A stretch of 64,000 bases of DNA from Paenibacillus catalpae (GCF_900112695.1 NZ_FOMT01000003.1:496001-560000), one strand, 5' to 3'. Positions 44,035 through 56,325 are shown, counted from the stretch's first letter. A program made the numbers and translations. The notes: a model not told the origin generated them from the sequence alone.

Positions 44035-45459
44035 ATGTATAGTGTCATTATTGTAGATGATGAGCCATGGGCGATTAAGGGAATAAGAAATGCCTTTGAT
44101 TGGAGTAAACACGGATTTGAAATCACGGGTCAGTTCACGAGCGTTCATAAGGCATTTGAGTTTATATGCGAGGAAAGTCCCGATTTGATCGTTACAGACA
44201 TTAGAATGCCTGAAATTTCCGGGCTGGAGCTAATGAGAATGACCAGAGAAAAGGGCAAGGATGCCGATTTTGTTGTTGTAAGCGGTTTTGCCGAATTTGC
44301 CTATGCGCAGGAAGCTATAAGATACGGGGCGCTTGATTATTTCTTAAAGCCTATCGATATTGAGCTGGCGGATTCTTTAATAAAAAAGCTGGCTGTTCAT
44401 TTTGCTAACAAGAGAGGCAATCAAAATAACCTTATCCTGGAGGCATTAATATCGGCGGACAAAAATGAATTGAGCCGTTTAACCCGTTTCTTTGACTGTT
44501 TCTCGGAGAATGACTATTATCGCGCGCTGATCCTTTATTCTAATCGTGATAATATCAGCAGCAAAAAGAGGTTTGATGTTGAACATACCTTGGAAATAGA
44601 GCTGGGATCAAGGAAAACGCTATACATACTAAAAAGTGGCCAAATCACGAATTTGAAAGAGCTTAATTTTACGGGATCAGATATTAAAGCAGCAGGAATC
44701 AGCAGTATCTCAAATCATTACAAGGATTTTGCGAAGCTGATCAAAGAATCCGATCTGGCAGCATCCAAGGTTTTTTTGAATGAGGATGAAAAGGGCCTGT
44801 TCGAATACGAACAAAAGCTGAATATAGTCAAGCCTTTTATAGACAGCATATCCGTTATTATTCAGGAGAAACAGTTCGAAGCATTGGAAGATACCATGGG
44901 GAGGCTTAAAAACGACTTTAGCAAAAATAACGCAGGAATGGGGGAGGTTGTTTATTTATGGAATCAGGTGGTCAGCGTGTTGTTGGCTTCCTTCTACGAA
45001 GAGTTGAAAGACATGGAGCTGGGCTTCCTTAATTATTCCGAGCTCAAGGAGCGCTTTGAAAACTTTGAATCCTTATGCAGTTTTTTATATGATGTCCTTC
45101 TCTATATCAGGCAGTTGGACCGTCAATCCGTAAGTGAAGGCGATATCAGCTCCTATTTTACCCAGATGGTGAAATATATCGATAATCATTATTCAACCAA
45201 GTTGTATCTTAAAGATTTATCTGCAAAGTTTTTTCTTAATCAGGTGTATTGCTGCCAGCTTTTCAAGAAAAATTTGGGGAAAACCTTCTCGGAGTATGTT
45301 ACGGAATTGCGAATAAACAAAGCCTGCGAGCTGTTGAAACATACGGCAATGTCAGTTGAGGAAGTGGCATTAAAGGTAGGAATTAGTGATTATTATTATT
45401 TCAATAAAGTATTCAAGAAGCAATGCGGAATAACTCCCGCCAAGTACAGAAAATGCTGA
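44035..45459 (+). CDS. response regulator, YesN-like with AraC output (locus E)
   Basis: 474 residues. Receiver domain (1-120) with Asp8/Asp9, phosphoacceptor Asp55 (LIVTDIRMPE) and the LKPID lysine loop. A shorter middle region than in the locus B and F proteins follows, then an AraC double helix-turn-helix (about 372-474; VGISDYYYFNKVFKKQCGIT). The start is ATG 44035, 5 bases after GGGAGG; an upstream in-frame ATG 43960 would add 25 residues ahead of the receiver and is rejected. Precedes its kinase, the reverse of loci A-type layouts but the same as locus F. Confidence 0.93.
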   Translation: MYSVIIVDDEPWAIKGIRNAFDWSKHGFEITGQFTSVHKAFEFICEESPDLIVTDIRMPEISGLELMRMTREKGKDADFVVVSGFAEFAYAQEAIRYGALDYFLKPIDIELADSLIKKLAVHFANKRGNQNNLILEALISADKNELSRLTRFFDCFSENDYYRALILYSNRDNISSKKRFDVEHTLEIELGSRKTLYILKSGQITNLKELNFTGSDIKAAGISSISNHYKDFAKLIKESDLAASKVFLNEDEKGLFEYEQKLNIVKPFIDSISVIIQEKQFEALEDTMGRLKNDFSKNNAGMGEVVYLWNQVVSVLLASFYEELKDMELGFLNYSELKERFENFESLCSFLYDVLLYIRQLDRQSVSEGDISSYFTQMVKYIDNHYSTKLYLKDLSAKFFLNQVYCCQLFKKNLGKTFSEYVTELRINKACELLKHTAMSVEEVALKVGISDYYYFNKVFKKQCGITPAKYRKC

Positions 45460-45489
45460 TTTTTAAATTAACGAATCGGAGTGGGCGGC

Positions 45490-47286
45490 TTGAAGATCAG
45501 CAAACTGAAGCTCAAGCATCAGATCTTCCTTATCGTGTTATTTTCGGTCATCATCTTTACCTTTATGGAGGCTTATTTCTATTTCAGCTTTTATAATCTG
45601 ACCCAGACAAGGGCTGCCAATTACGGAAACAAAATCATTGAGCAGACGCGCCAAAAGATCGATTCGGTGTTCAACGATATAAAAATCAGCACCAACATAG
45701 CCGTGGACAATAGAAAGATTCAGGAATTTACAACGGCTGAAGATGATTACACGAGAGATATTGATATAGGCAATTACGTCATCGATTTGATGGAATATAT
45801 GAGATCCTTTAATTCCTATGTAAACGGAATAGTCATTAATGATAATGCAGGAAGAAAAGTTTACAGCATCGATACGAAAACCGGCGATATCTTTTTCTTG
45901 AATCAGTATCACGACTTTATCAACAAATACAAAAACGACAGCGAGGCGTTAAAAAAGGGAAGGTTTACGGATTTATTAAAGGACGAGAAAACCGGAAATG
46001 AATATTTCTTTTACGTGGTACCTATTATCGAATCGATAGGCGGCGTTCATTTTTCCAAAAGAACCGGTTTTTGTTCCATTATGGTCAATACCGGAAAGCT
46101 GCAGGAGTTGATTGAAAATACGGAGCTTACGCCGCATTCCACCTTGTATATTCTGAACAGCAGTAACGAAGTAATAGCTTCCAACCAGGCAAGCTTCCGC
46201 GGCGTTTTATTCGAAGACATCCTGTCCGCAGACCGGGAGAGCTTGACAAGCGGGGTGAAAACGAGGATTAACGGGGAGAAGGTTATCGTTCAGCAAAAAG
46301 GTCTGGAGCAGGCGGACGGGTGGAGTATCGTCAGCATTATTCCGGTCCATGAATTGACATCCGACATGAACCCTATTAAGAACAACAGTATTATTGCCGG
46401 AATCGGAATCATTTTGAGCCTCTTTATTCTGGGATATTTTTTTCTGAATAATTTGACGCGGCCGGTTATGGGTCTTGTAGCGGATATGAGGAAAATCGGC
46501 AAGCGGGAGGCCGGCTTCAGAGTAAAGGTCCGCTCAACGAATGAAGTTGGGGTATTGGCTTATGATATTAATCGCATGATCGACAAGATGGAGGATATGT
46601 CCAGTCATGTTATCCATACACAAGCAAGATTGTACGAATCGGAGCTTAACAAGAAGCAGGCGGAATTTTCTGCCCTGCAGAGTCAAATCAATCCGCATTT
46701 CCTCTACAATACTTTAAATTGCATTAGCAGCATCGGGCTGGAATACGGCAGCAAGGAAATTGCCCAGATCACCTCGTGCATGTCTAAAATTTTCCGATAC
46801 AGCGTGAAAGAGGATGAACTGGTACGGATCAGCGAGGAAATCGAATGCATTAAGGCCTATTTGAATATTATCTCTATTCGATATGAAAACAAGTTTGCCA
46901 TGGAAGTGCGGATAGATGAGAAGCTGCTCGACCTGCAAACACCCAAAATGATTTTGCAGCCTATTGTGGAGAACGCGGTTTATCATGGCCTTGAGAGAGT
47001 TGATGCAGGCGGACAGCTTAAGGTTACCGGCTATATTGATGCCAAAGGAGACATATGCTTTACTATAACGGACTCGGGAAGAGGGATGGAAGAGGAGAAG
47101 CTCGGGCACATAAAAGCAAAGCTGGATACGGAAGATCCGGATAGAGGGTCAGGGAAAAGCATTGGTCTATCGAATATAAACAACCGAATAAAGCTGCTGT
47201 TTGGAGAAGGCTACGGGGTGGTAGAAATCGTTAGCCGAATGGGGTACGGGACTGCTGTAACCGTTAAAATCCCGGCGCTGAAATAG
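45490..47286 (+). CDS. sensor histidine kinase, YesM-like (locus E)
   Basis: About 598 residues. Membrane helix near 12-33, Cache-like extracellular region, second helix near 300-322, HAMP, His_kinase with phosphoacceptor His403 in QINPHFLYNTLNC, and HATPase with IVENAVYHGL (N box), DSGRGM (G1) and SIGLSNINNRIKLLFG (G2). The start is most likely TTG 45490, 5 bases after GGAGTGG; GTG 45481 is possible. It should phosphorylate the regulator at 44035. Confidence 0.92.
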   Translation: MKISKLKLKHQIFLIVLFSVIIFTFMEAYFYFSFYNLTQTRAANYGNKIIEQTRQKIDSVFNDIKISTNIAVDNRKIQEFTTAEDDYTRDIDIGNYVIDLMEYMRSFNSYVNGIVINDNAGRKVYSIDTKTGDIFFLNQYHDFINKYKNDSEALKKGRFTDLLKDEKTGNEYFFYVVPIIESIGGVHFSKRTGFCSIMVNTGKLQELIENTELTPHSTLYILNSSNEVIASNQASFRGVLFEDILSADRESLTSGVKTRINGEKVIVQQKGLEQADGWSIVSIIPVHELTSDMNPIKNNSIIAGIGIILSLFILGYFFLNNLTRPVMGLVADMRKIGKREAGFRVKVRSTNEVGVLAYDINRMIDKMEDMSSHVIHTQARLYESELNKKQAEFSALQSQINPHFLYNTLNCISSIGLEYGSKEIAQITSCMSKIFRYSVKEDELVRISEEIECIKAYLNIISIRYENKFAMEVRIDEKLLDLQTPKMILQPIVENAVYHGLERVDAGGQLKVTGYIDAKGDICFTITDSGRGMEEEKLGHIKAKLDTEDPDRGSGKSIGLSNINNRIKLLFGEGYGVVEIVSRMGYGTAVTVKIPALK

Positions 47287-47295
47287 AAACGACGA

Positions 47296-47328
47296 AGGCC
47301 TGAATGCCGCAAGCATTCAGGCCTTTCT
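47296..47328 (+). terminator. strong intrinsic terminator
   Basis: Twelve-bp arms AGGCCTGAATGC and GCATTCAGGCCT around CGCAA, then TTC. It ends locus E; the broken helD sequence begins within about 25 bases of it. Confidence 0.8.
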
Positions 47329-47349
47329 CATGGCGTCATACTGATGCCA

Positions 47350-49056
47350 TTTTGCCAGCCTGCGATATTTACGATTGGCGCTCCCCGGTTGCCGGTTTAT
47401 TTTATGATTACAATGTCGGGAGTGCCCGTTATATTGCACCTGAGGGAGAGATTGAAGGGGATATTGAATTAAAGAGACAGTACCGGATCAAGCAGGGCGT
47501 CATGGACTATATGATAGAGAGTTCCATCAACATTAATGACGAGGTGCTGCAAAAGGAGCTTAGCCAAACCTCGGATGAGAAGATGAAGAATATCGTTGCG
47601 ACAATTCAAAAGGAACAAAACGAGATCATTCGTAATGAATCTTCTTATGAGCTTCTTATTCAAGGCGTAGCGGGATCGGGCAAAACGTCGGTAGCGCTGC
47701 ACCGAATTGCCTTTCTGCTATACAGGCACAAGGGGCTGCTAACTCCCGATAATATGCTGATTCTCTCGCCAAACAAAGTGTTCTCCGATTATATCTCGAA
47801 TGTCCTTCCTGAGCTCGGCGAAGAACAGATAGCCGAAATCGGATTCGACGCCATTGCAGCCAGCGAGCTCGCCTCTGTATGCACCTTCCAGACATTCGAC
47901 GAGCAGGTATCCGAGCTGGCTGTTTCCCCGGAACCTGATTTAATTGAGCGTATACGGTTTAAGGCTAACATGGCGTTTGTAACGGAAATGGACCGGTTTG
48001 TGAACGAGGTTGAGGAAAACTATTTTTGCCCGACAGATCTGTACATTGCCGATGTACATCTGACCAAACAGCAAATAGCAAATGCCTACGAAGCGGGCCA
48101 GTAACCTGCCATTCAAGCAACGGATAGATAGAACGGCAGTATTGATCGCCGCGGGAGCAAGGGACAGCAGTGGTGATAAAGCAGCGAAATCGACGTCAAA
48201 CAAGATCAAAACAGCAGTTAAGAAGATGGTAAAAACGAATAAACTCCTTACCATATAACGGGACTTCTACGATTACCTTGGAAGGCCGGAGTTGTTCCGG
48301 TTCAAGAGCAGGAGAATGGTGGAATTCTCCGACGTTTTTCCGCTTGTCTATTTGAAAATCCGGCTTGAGGGCTCAACAAGATATGAAGCAGTCAAGCACC
48401 TGCTCGTGGATGAAATGCAGGATTATACGGCGGTTCAATATGCGGTTATCTCCTTATTGTTCAAATGCAAAAAAACAATTCTTGGCGACAGCTCGCAATC
48501 GGTTAATCCTTACTCCTCCTCATCCATCTCTGTGATTAAGCAGGTATTTCCCGGAGCAGACACGGTAGAGCTGCTCAAGAGTTACCGGTCAACCTACGAG
48601 ATTATTCATTTCATTCAGAGGATTAATCCCAATAGCAAGATCATTCCGATAGAACGGCATGGCGATCAGCCGCGGATCATGCAAGCTTCTGATCATGCTG
48701 AAGAGCTTGTGCAAATTAACGAACGGATTAAGCAATTCGAGGAGTCCGGCAACCGCACGTTAGGGATCATTTGCAAGACGCAGGCTCAGGCGACACAGCT
48801 CTATGAGGAATTAAGCCAATCTCACGGGATGATCCATCTGCTTACTTTCAGCAGCGAAAGGTTTCAGGAAGGTATTATAATAACTTCTTCCCATATGGCA
48901 AAAGGGCTGGAATTCGACCATGTCATCGTTCCTTTTGTAAGCGAGTCTAATTACAACTCAGAACTGGATAGAAGCTTGCTATATATTGCTTGCTCGAGAG
49001 CGATGCATGCGTTGGCATTGACCTTTCATGGAGCATCCTGCCCGTTTATTTCGTAG
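47350..49056 (+). pseudogene. helD: helD pseudogene, RNA polymerase recycling motor fragment
   Basis: A superfamily 1 helicase-like ATPase that normally frees stalled RNA polymerase (HelD, about 770 residues). The first recognisable part is CDIYDWRSPVAGLFYDY at about 47357, so roughly the first 170-200 residues, including the polymerase secondary-channel arm, are missing. Walker A GVAGSGKT is at 47664-47687. The reading frame ends at TAA 48102; family sequence continues in the +1 frame (NLPFKQRI from 48103), hits an in-frame TAA at 48256-48258, then resumes (RDFYDYLGRPELF) through Walker B LLVDEMQDYT to a natural C-terminus LYIACSRAMHALALTF. One frameshift, one nonsense codon and a 5' loss make it non-functional. 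Confidence 0.85.
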
Positions 49057-49061
49057 AAAAG

Positions 49062-49598
49062 TTAATTGAAGATCGTATCGAAGATTGACTCAATTTTGCT
49101 AACAATATCAAACTGACCGTTATCGAATTTCCACATTACGATAGCTCCGATCATGGCTGCGGTATAGGCATCAAAAAGCTTTTTCGCAGGCTCCGTGGAA
49201 TGAATTTCCTTCCTTTCAATCGCTTTACGGATCAAGTCTATGGATTGGCCCTCCGCATTCAAATAGGTGTGAAAATGCTCGCCGTCAAGCTCAAAGTCAG
49301 CCATAAGGATGTGATACATAAAGTCGTGACCGACTTGATGAAGGATAGCTGCGTAATCCAGCGTATGTTTCTTAAGGATTTGCTTGGGGGAAATTAAGCT
49401 TAGATCCAAGGAGATATTGGTAACCTGGGTGGAAAACCAAAATAATAGCAATTCGTTTTTACTAGTAAAGTGATGGTAAAAGGAACCTCGCGTTACTTTG
49501 AGCTGATTGCAAATCATGTTGATGCTGACTTGCTCGAAGCCAAGCTCTTTGAACATGCTTACGGCTACTTCACACATGTTTTCTTTCGTTGTAATCAT
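49062..49598 (-). CDS. TetR/AcrR family transcriptional regulator
   Basis: 178 residues. N-terminal TetR helix-turn-helix at about 8-50 (VSINMICNQLKVTRGSFYHH, with FTSKNELL), then an all-helical ligand domain. The start is ATG 49598, 9 bases after AGGAG; TTG 49607 overlaps that site. The AGGAG lies on the edge of the first of three 70-bp tandem repeats, so the whole upstream control region is repetitive and palindromic, probably its own operator. No divergent target gene survives; the neighbours on both sides are broken genes, so its target is unknown. Confidence 0.9.
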   Translation of the reverse strand: MITTKENMCEVAVSMFKELGFEQVSINMICNQLKVTRGSFYHHFTSKNELLLFWFSTQVTNISLDLSLISPKQILKKHTLDYAAILHQVGHDFMYHILMADFELDGEHFHTYLNAEGQSIDLIRKAIERKEIHSTEPAKKLFDAYTAAMIGAIVMWKFDNGQFDIVSKIESIFDTIFN

Positions 49599-49610
49599 CC
49601 GTTTCAACTC

Positions 49611-49815
49611 CTAAAACGTTTAGTTCATTTGACCAAGTACATTCTTGGTCATGAATTAAACGTACTTCGTAAGCGTAATCCTAAAACGTTTAGTTCATTT
49701 GACCAAGTACATTCTTGGTCATGAATTAAACGTACTTCGTAAGCGTAATCCTAAAGCGTTTAGTTCATTTGACCAAGTACATTCTTGGTCATGAATTAAA
49801 CGTACTTCGTAAGCG
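49611..49815. repeat. three 70-bp tandem repeats with nested palindromes
   Basis: Units start at 49611, 49681 and 49751. The first two are identical over 70 bases; the third is 65 bases long with one change (CTAAAGCG for CTAAAACG). Each unit is a nested inverted repeat: ACGTTTA/TAAACGT outside, TTCAT/ATGAA next, and TGACCAAG-TACATT-CTTGGTCA in the centre. A CTAAAACGTTTAG element, like known TetR-family operators, starts each unit. The array fills most of the gap between tetR and the scarred AraC remnant. Interpreted as an amplified TetR operator; the structure is certain, the role inferred. Confidence 0.9.
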
Positions 49816-49863
49816 GATTATAGCATAAAAAGAGAAAAAACCAGCTTAGTTTCTTGTTGCCGA

Positions 49864-49900
49864 CCAAAAGAAAAGGCCAACCATTAGTCTCTGGTTGACC
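49864..49900 (-). terminator. intrinsic terminator of the AraC remnant
   Basis: On the minus strand GGTCAACCA pairs with TGGTTGGCC (one mismatch) across an 8-base loop and is followed by TTTTCTTTT. It begins at the stop codon of the AraC fragment. Confidence 0.7.
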
Positions 49901-49992
49901 TAAGTTCCAATGGTATATTCATTACTTCGCAGTTTCCGGAATTGATCCGGCGTGATCCCTTGTGACTCTCGAAATTTGCGGATAAACGCATG
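49900..49992 (-). pseudogene. C-terminal remnant of an AraC family regulator
   Basis: Thirty codons on the minus strand read QHAFIRKFRESQGITPDQFR, then KLRSNEYTIGT and a TAG whose last base pairs with 49900. This is the end of an AraC second helix-turn-helix. The sequence stops abruptly at about 49992, where a GH42 fragment begins on the other strand. Confidence 0.8.
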
Positions 49993-50455
49993 CTGGATAA
50001 GGCCGCTGCCCGGTCCTTTGGCCGGTGTTGCGGGAACGACCGTCGCGGAATACGATCCAGTCGGGAACGATATTCACGCGATCAGGACGAAAAGCGGTCA
50101 AACGTATTCGTGCAGCCAGTGGTGCGATATTCTTGAGCCGGCAGGCGCGGAGACGATGGCCTGGTACGAAGACGACTTCTTTGCCGGCAAAGCGGCGGCT
50201 ACGGTACGCGAGCTCGGCAAAGGAAAAGTTTATTATTTGGGCACGATTGCCGAGGAGAGCTTCTATCTGGAGCTTTTCCGGGAGGCCATTGACGAGGCCG
50301 GGGTAAACCGTCTTCCCGATCTTCCGGAAGGCGTGCAAGTTTCTGTGCGGAGTAAAGGTACCGCACGTTACATGTTTATTATGAACCTTACGCGGAAACG
50401 GCAGATTGTTTCTCTTGGCGGCGAATTTACTAGTCTCCAAGAAAGCAGCAAATAA
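49993..50455 (+). pseudogene. C-terminal remnant of a GH42 beta-galactosidase
   Basis: About 153 codons open on the plus strand, beginning PLPGPLAGVAGTTVAEYDPV and ending at TAA 50453-50455. This matches the trimerisation-domain end and C-terminal beta domain of GH42 enzymes (WCDILEPAGAETMAWY, GKGKVYYLGTIAEESFY). The catalytic barrel is absent, as are a start codon and ribosome site. It is a different GH42 subtype from the intact gene at 26040. It retains its own terminator. Confidence 0.85.
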
Positions 50456-50481
50456 CCAGTAATAGCCGGAATAGAGAAATG

Positions 50482-50530
50482 GAACGGGAAGCGAAGGAAC
50501 GATTTCGCTTCCCGTTCTGATTGTTTATTG
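50482..50530 (+). terminator. strong intrinsic terminator of the GH42 remnant
   Basis: Perfect 14-bp arms GAACGGGAAGCGAA (50482-50495) and its complement (50504-50517), then TGATTGTTTATTG. The next 58 bases to the AraC gene hold nothing I can name. Confidence 0.8.
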
Positions 50531-50588
50531 TACGAATTGGGCGAGCATCTTCGGAAACTGTATCTCGTTCGATGCCTTAGTTGCTTGC

Positions 50589-51428
50589 TTATCTATGGCG
50601 GTTCCCGATATAACGTCCTGGAGGCATGCCTTCCGATTTCGTAAATTGCTTGGTAAAGGAATAAATATCCCCATAACCAAGACTAACGGCTACGTGTTTG
50701 ATGGGGAGTCCGGAGAGGAGCATCATTTTGGCCTGTTTCATTAAATGTTCAATGTGGTACCGCTGAGGAGAAACTCCGGTCGTAGCTTTAAATAGCTTCC
50801 TGAAATTCTCATAGCCCATATTTACGGCTGCTGCGGCTTCCTTAATATCGTAATGGATATCATTGGCGCCACCGATCAGTTGGCAGGCCTTCGAAATTTT
50901 GTGATCATTGTGCTCTCTCTGAGTATGATGTACGCTGCCGTGCAAACGGATAATGAGCTCTTGAGCTCTCATCAGCAAATAGGGGAGACTTTCATCCACG
51001 GCGCCTTTAAGGGTGTTCAGCAGGGCGGCAAAATCATTCAAAACATCGCCTGTATGCCGCGTCTGTTGCACCTCTTGGTCGGAATTTATAATGCCGAGCG
51101 TTTTGAGGTAATGGTAGACAGGATAACCTATGCTGATATAAAACTCGATCCATTCCCCATTCGGCTCGATTTCGGTGGAGTGCAAACGATCGGGCAAACG
51201 CTGTACCAGATCTCCCGCTTTCATCGGAATAACGGTACCGTTCTTTGAGATAAATCGTCCGTTGCCTTGCAGGACCAATAAACAGCTGTAATATCCGATC
51301 TTGAAGTCATATTGGGAACGCTCCGCCGTTCTTTTTCTCATAAAGCCGCATGACAAAATGCCCTGGTCGAAATCGTCTCCGATACACCGGTATACGACAT
51401 CGTTTTCCTTTATATGATCGAAATTCAT
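50589..51428 (-). CDS. AraC family transcriptional regulator beside GH2
   Basis: 279 residues. N-terminal cupin-like domain (about 30-140; GNGRFISKNGTVIPMKAGDL, RLPDRLHSTEI) and C-terminal double helix-turn-helix (about 175-279; ending LGYGDIYSFTKQFTKSEGMP). It is divergent from the GH2 beta-galactosidase over 141 bases and very likely controls it; a palindrome in that gap is a possible site. The ribosome site is weak (GGTG at 12 bases). Confidence 0.9.
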   Translation of the reverse strand: MNFDHIKENDVVYRCIGDDFDQGILSCGFMRKRTAERSQYDFKIGYYSCLLVLQGNGRFISKNGTVIPMKAGDLVQRLPDRLHSTEIEPNGEWIEFYISIGYPVYHYLKTLGIINSDQEVQQTRHTGDVLNDFAALLNTLKGAVDESLPYLLMRAQELIIRLHGSVHHTQREHNDHKISKACQLIGGANDIHYDIKEAAAAVNMGYENFRKLFKATTGVSPQRYHIEHLMKQAKMMLLSGLPIKHVAVSLGYGDIYSFTKQFTKSEGMPPGRYIGNRHR

Positions 51429-51495
51429 ATCGTCGCTGCACCTACCAAAATGGATAAATGAAATACCAGACCTAACATTTTATATGATGACTTGT

Positions 51496-51510
51496 CCTTA
51501 TATTATAAGG
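51496..51510. promoter_or_regulatory. 15-bp palindrome before the GH2 gene
   Basis: CCTTATA-T-TATAAGG is a perfect odd palindrome between the divergent AraC and GH2 genes, 60 bases before the GH2 start. Its TATA core could also be a -10 on either strand, so it may mark overlapping divergent promoters. Confidence 0.35.
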
Positions 51511-51551
51511 GTATCGATTTTTATAGTACAACCAATTAAGACAATTAATGA

Positions 51552-54671
<3,120 letters not shown>

Positions 54672-54706
54672 ATTGTAGAGCCCCGAAAGCGAAGAATAGA
54701 AGTTAA

Positions 54707-54736
54707 CCGCCGTCAGCCGCAAGCTGGCGGCTTTTT
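54707..54736 (+). terminator. intrinsic terminator
   Basis: CCGCCGTCAGC pairs with GCTGGCGG (one G-T pair) around CGCAA, then CTTTTTCG. It closes the GH2 transcript. Confidence 0.8.
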
Positions 54737-54783
54737 CGATTTATCAGGCTTTTTGCTATTTGCAATGCAGCACTTGAACGGGG

Positions 54784-56322
54784 ATGAAAAAGATGCCGAT
54801 TAAAGTTTTGCTGGTCGACGATGAACCGTTGGCCTTAGAGAATGTTTATGAACTGGTACCGTGGGAGGAGTATGGCTTCGAAGTCGCCGCACGCACGACA
54901 AGCGGAAGGACGGCCTTAAAGCTTTTCGAGCAGCATCGGCCGCAGATTGTTATTACGGATATCTCGATGTCTCCAATGGACGGACTCGAACTTGGAAGAA
55001 TTATTCAGCAATTAGAACCGGCAACCAGATTGATTTTTCTGACTGCATATCGGGACTTTGATTATGCGAGGCAAGCGATCGAGATGAGGGCTGTCCATTA
55101 TTTGCTGAAGCATGAAATCAGCCGAAATCGTCTGCTCGAGCAATTGCTTTTCCTCAGAAAAGAGATTGAAGCTGAAACGGATCAACGTGCGAGAGGCCAG
55201 CGGGAAGCGTTAAAGAGTTTCCTCGCAGGGAGTCTCCCGAAGGATGAAATTTCAAGGATCGATAGGCAGGAGGTCCGTATTCCAATCCTTGATCAAAATA
55301 CCGGAACGTTCGGGCTGCTTTACTTCGAATGGGACACGGAGCTTCTGCTGGATGGTTCTCGCCGAGGAATGCCCTGGCCTGGTGTTAATCAGAGAACTGA
55401 AGTGGAGCAGGTGATTCGCTCACGGAACGATGAAGTCGTGGAAACGGCGATTGTCGAAGTTATGAACGGCGGTTATACGGTGTTATTAAAGCTGTCTGTT
55501 CCGAACAGCATCCTTCTCCTGCATCGTATTCTGCAGAAGGTGGCGGCGAGTCTGCTGGACGCGTTTATGAGAGACAATGGAAAAGCGCCTGTTATCATGA
55601 TGGCCTCCTGCGCGGACAAAGAGGTTCTTCCCGCGTTGCAGGCGAAGCTGCGAGAACAGTATGACTATACGTTTTTTTTGCCTCCCCGCTCACTTTGTCT
55701 TCTGGAACAAGTTCCGCGTGAGGAAGAGCGGTTATTGGCAGAAGCAACTGACATTTGGACGGGGTATGCAACGGAGAAGATCTCGTTAAAAAAATATTTG
55801 AAAAAAATCATTGAACATTGCCGCATGGGTTCTCTTCATACGATGATTCGCTTGGCCCATGCCGAGTGGCAAAAGGATGCTGATCCCCGCGAGATCGTGC
55901 CTGCCCTTGGTTCGAACGCAGAACAAATCGCAGCTTCGTTGTATCGCATTGCGGAAGGCCGGGTGAAAAATAGAATGGAGAATTCACAAAACTATTCCCG
56001 CTGGGTGTCGAAAGCGATGGAATACGTGCGGGAGCATTACGACGATCCGGAATTGTCGTTGGAGAAGGTGGCCGGCAGCTTGCAGATCAGCAGCATTCAT
56101 TTGCGAACGACCTTCAAGAGGGAGACCGGACAATCCTTGCTCGACTTTACGACAGATTACCGGATCGAGATGGCGAAGAAGCTGTTAAGAAAAGAAGAGT
56201 TAAAGGTCTATGAAGTCTCGGAGAAAGTAGGGTATAAGACCAGCCAGTACTTTAGTCAAGTCTTCCGCCGAGTGACCGGGATGCAGCCTAAGGATTACGC
56301 ATTAAAGGAAGGTGAGGAGTGA
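54784..56322 (+). CDS. response regulator, YesN-like with AraC output (locus F)
   Basis: 512 residues from ATG 54784, or 509 from ATG 54793, which is better spaced (9 bases) from the GGGG site. Receiver domain with Asp12/Asp13, phosphoacceptor Asp59 (VITDISMSP) and, where LKP is usual, LKHEI: the conserved proline after the lysine is replaced by His. A long middle region follows, then an AraC double helix-turn-helix (about 410-512; VGYKTSQYFSQVFRRVTGMQ). Its stop is 3 bases before the kinase start. Confidence 0.92.
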   Translation: MKKMPIKVLLVDDEPLALENVYELVPWEEYGFEVAARTTSGRTALKLFEQHRPQIVITDISMSPMDGLELGRIIQQLEPATRLIFLTAYRDFDYARQAIEMRAVHYLLKHEISRNRLLEQLLFLRKEIEAETDQRARGQREALKSFLAGSLPKDEISRIDRQEVRIPILDQNTGTFGLLYFEWDTELLLDGSRRGMPWPGVNQRTEVEQVIRSRNDEVVETAIVEVMNGGYTVLLKLSVPNSILLLHRILQKVAASLLDAFMRDNGKAPVIMMASCADKEVLPALQAKLREQYDYTFFLPPRSLCLLEQVPREEERLLAEATDIWTGYATEKISLKKYLKKIIEHCRMGSLHTMIRLAHAEWQKDADPREIVPALGSNAEQIAASLYRIAEGRVKNRMENSQNYSRWVSKAMEYVREHYDDPELSLEKVAGSLQISSIHLRTTFKRETGQSLLDFTTDYRIEMAKKLLRKEELKVYEVSEKVGYKTSQYFSQVFRRVTGMQPKDYALKEGEE

Positions 56323-56325
56323 ACG

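Noticed and set aside
47304..47356. Start of the helD fragment at the ATG 47304
   Set aside because: This ATG is inside the terminator stem of the kinase at 45490, and family similarity begins only at about 47357.
49611..49815. CRISPR array
   Set aside because: The three 70-bp units abut directly with no spacers between them, are far longer than CRISPR repeats, and no cas gene is near.
49922..50440. A 172-codon minus-strand frame across the remnants
   Set aside because: It runs in a different frame from the AraC remnant and is antisense to the GH42 remnant, so it is a by-product of the scar.
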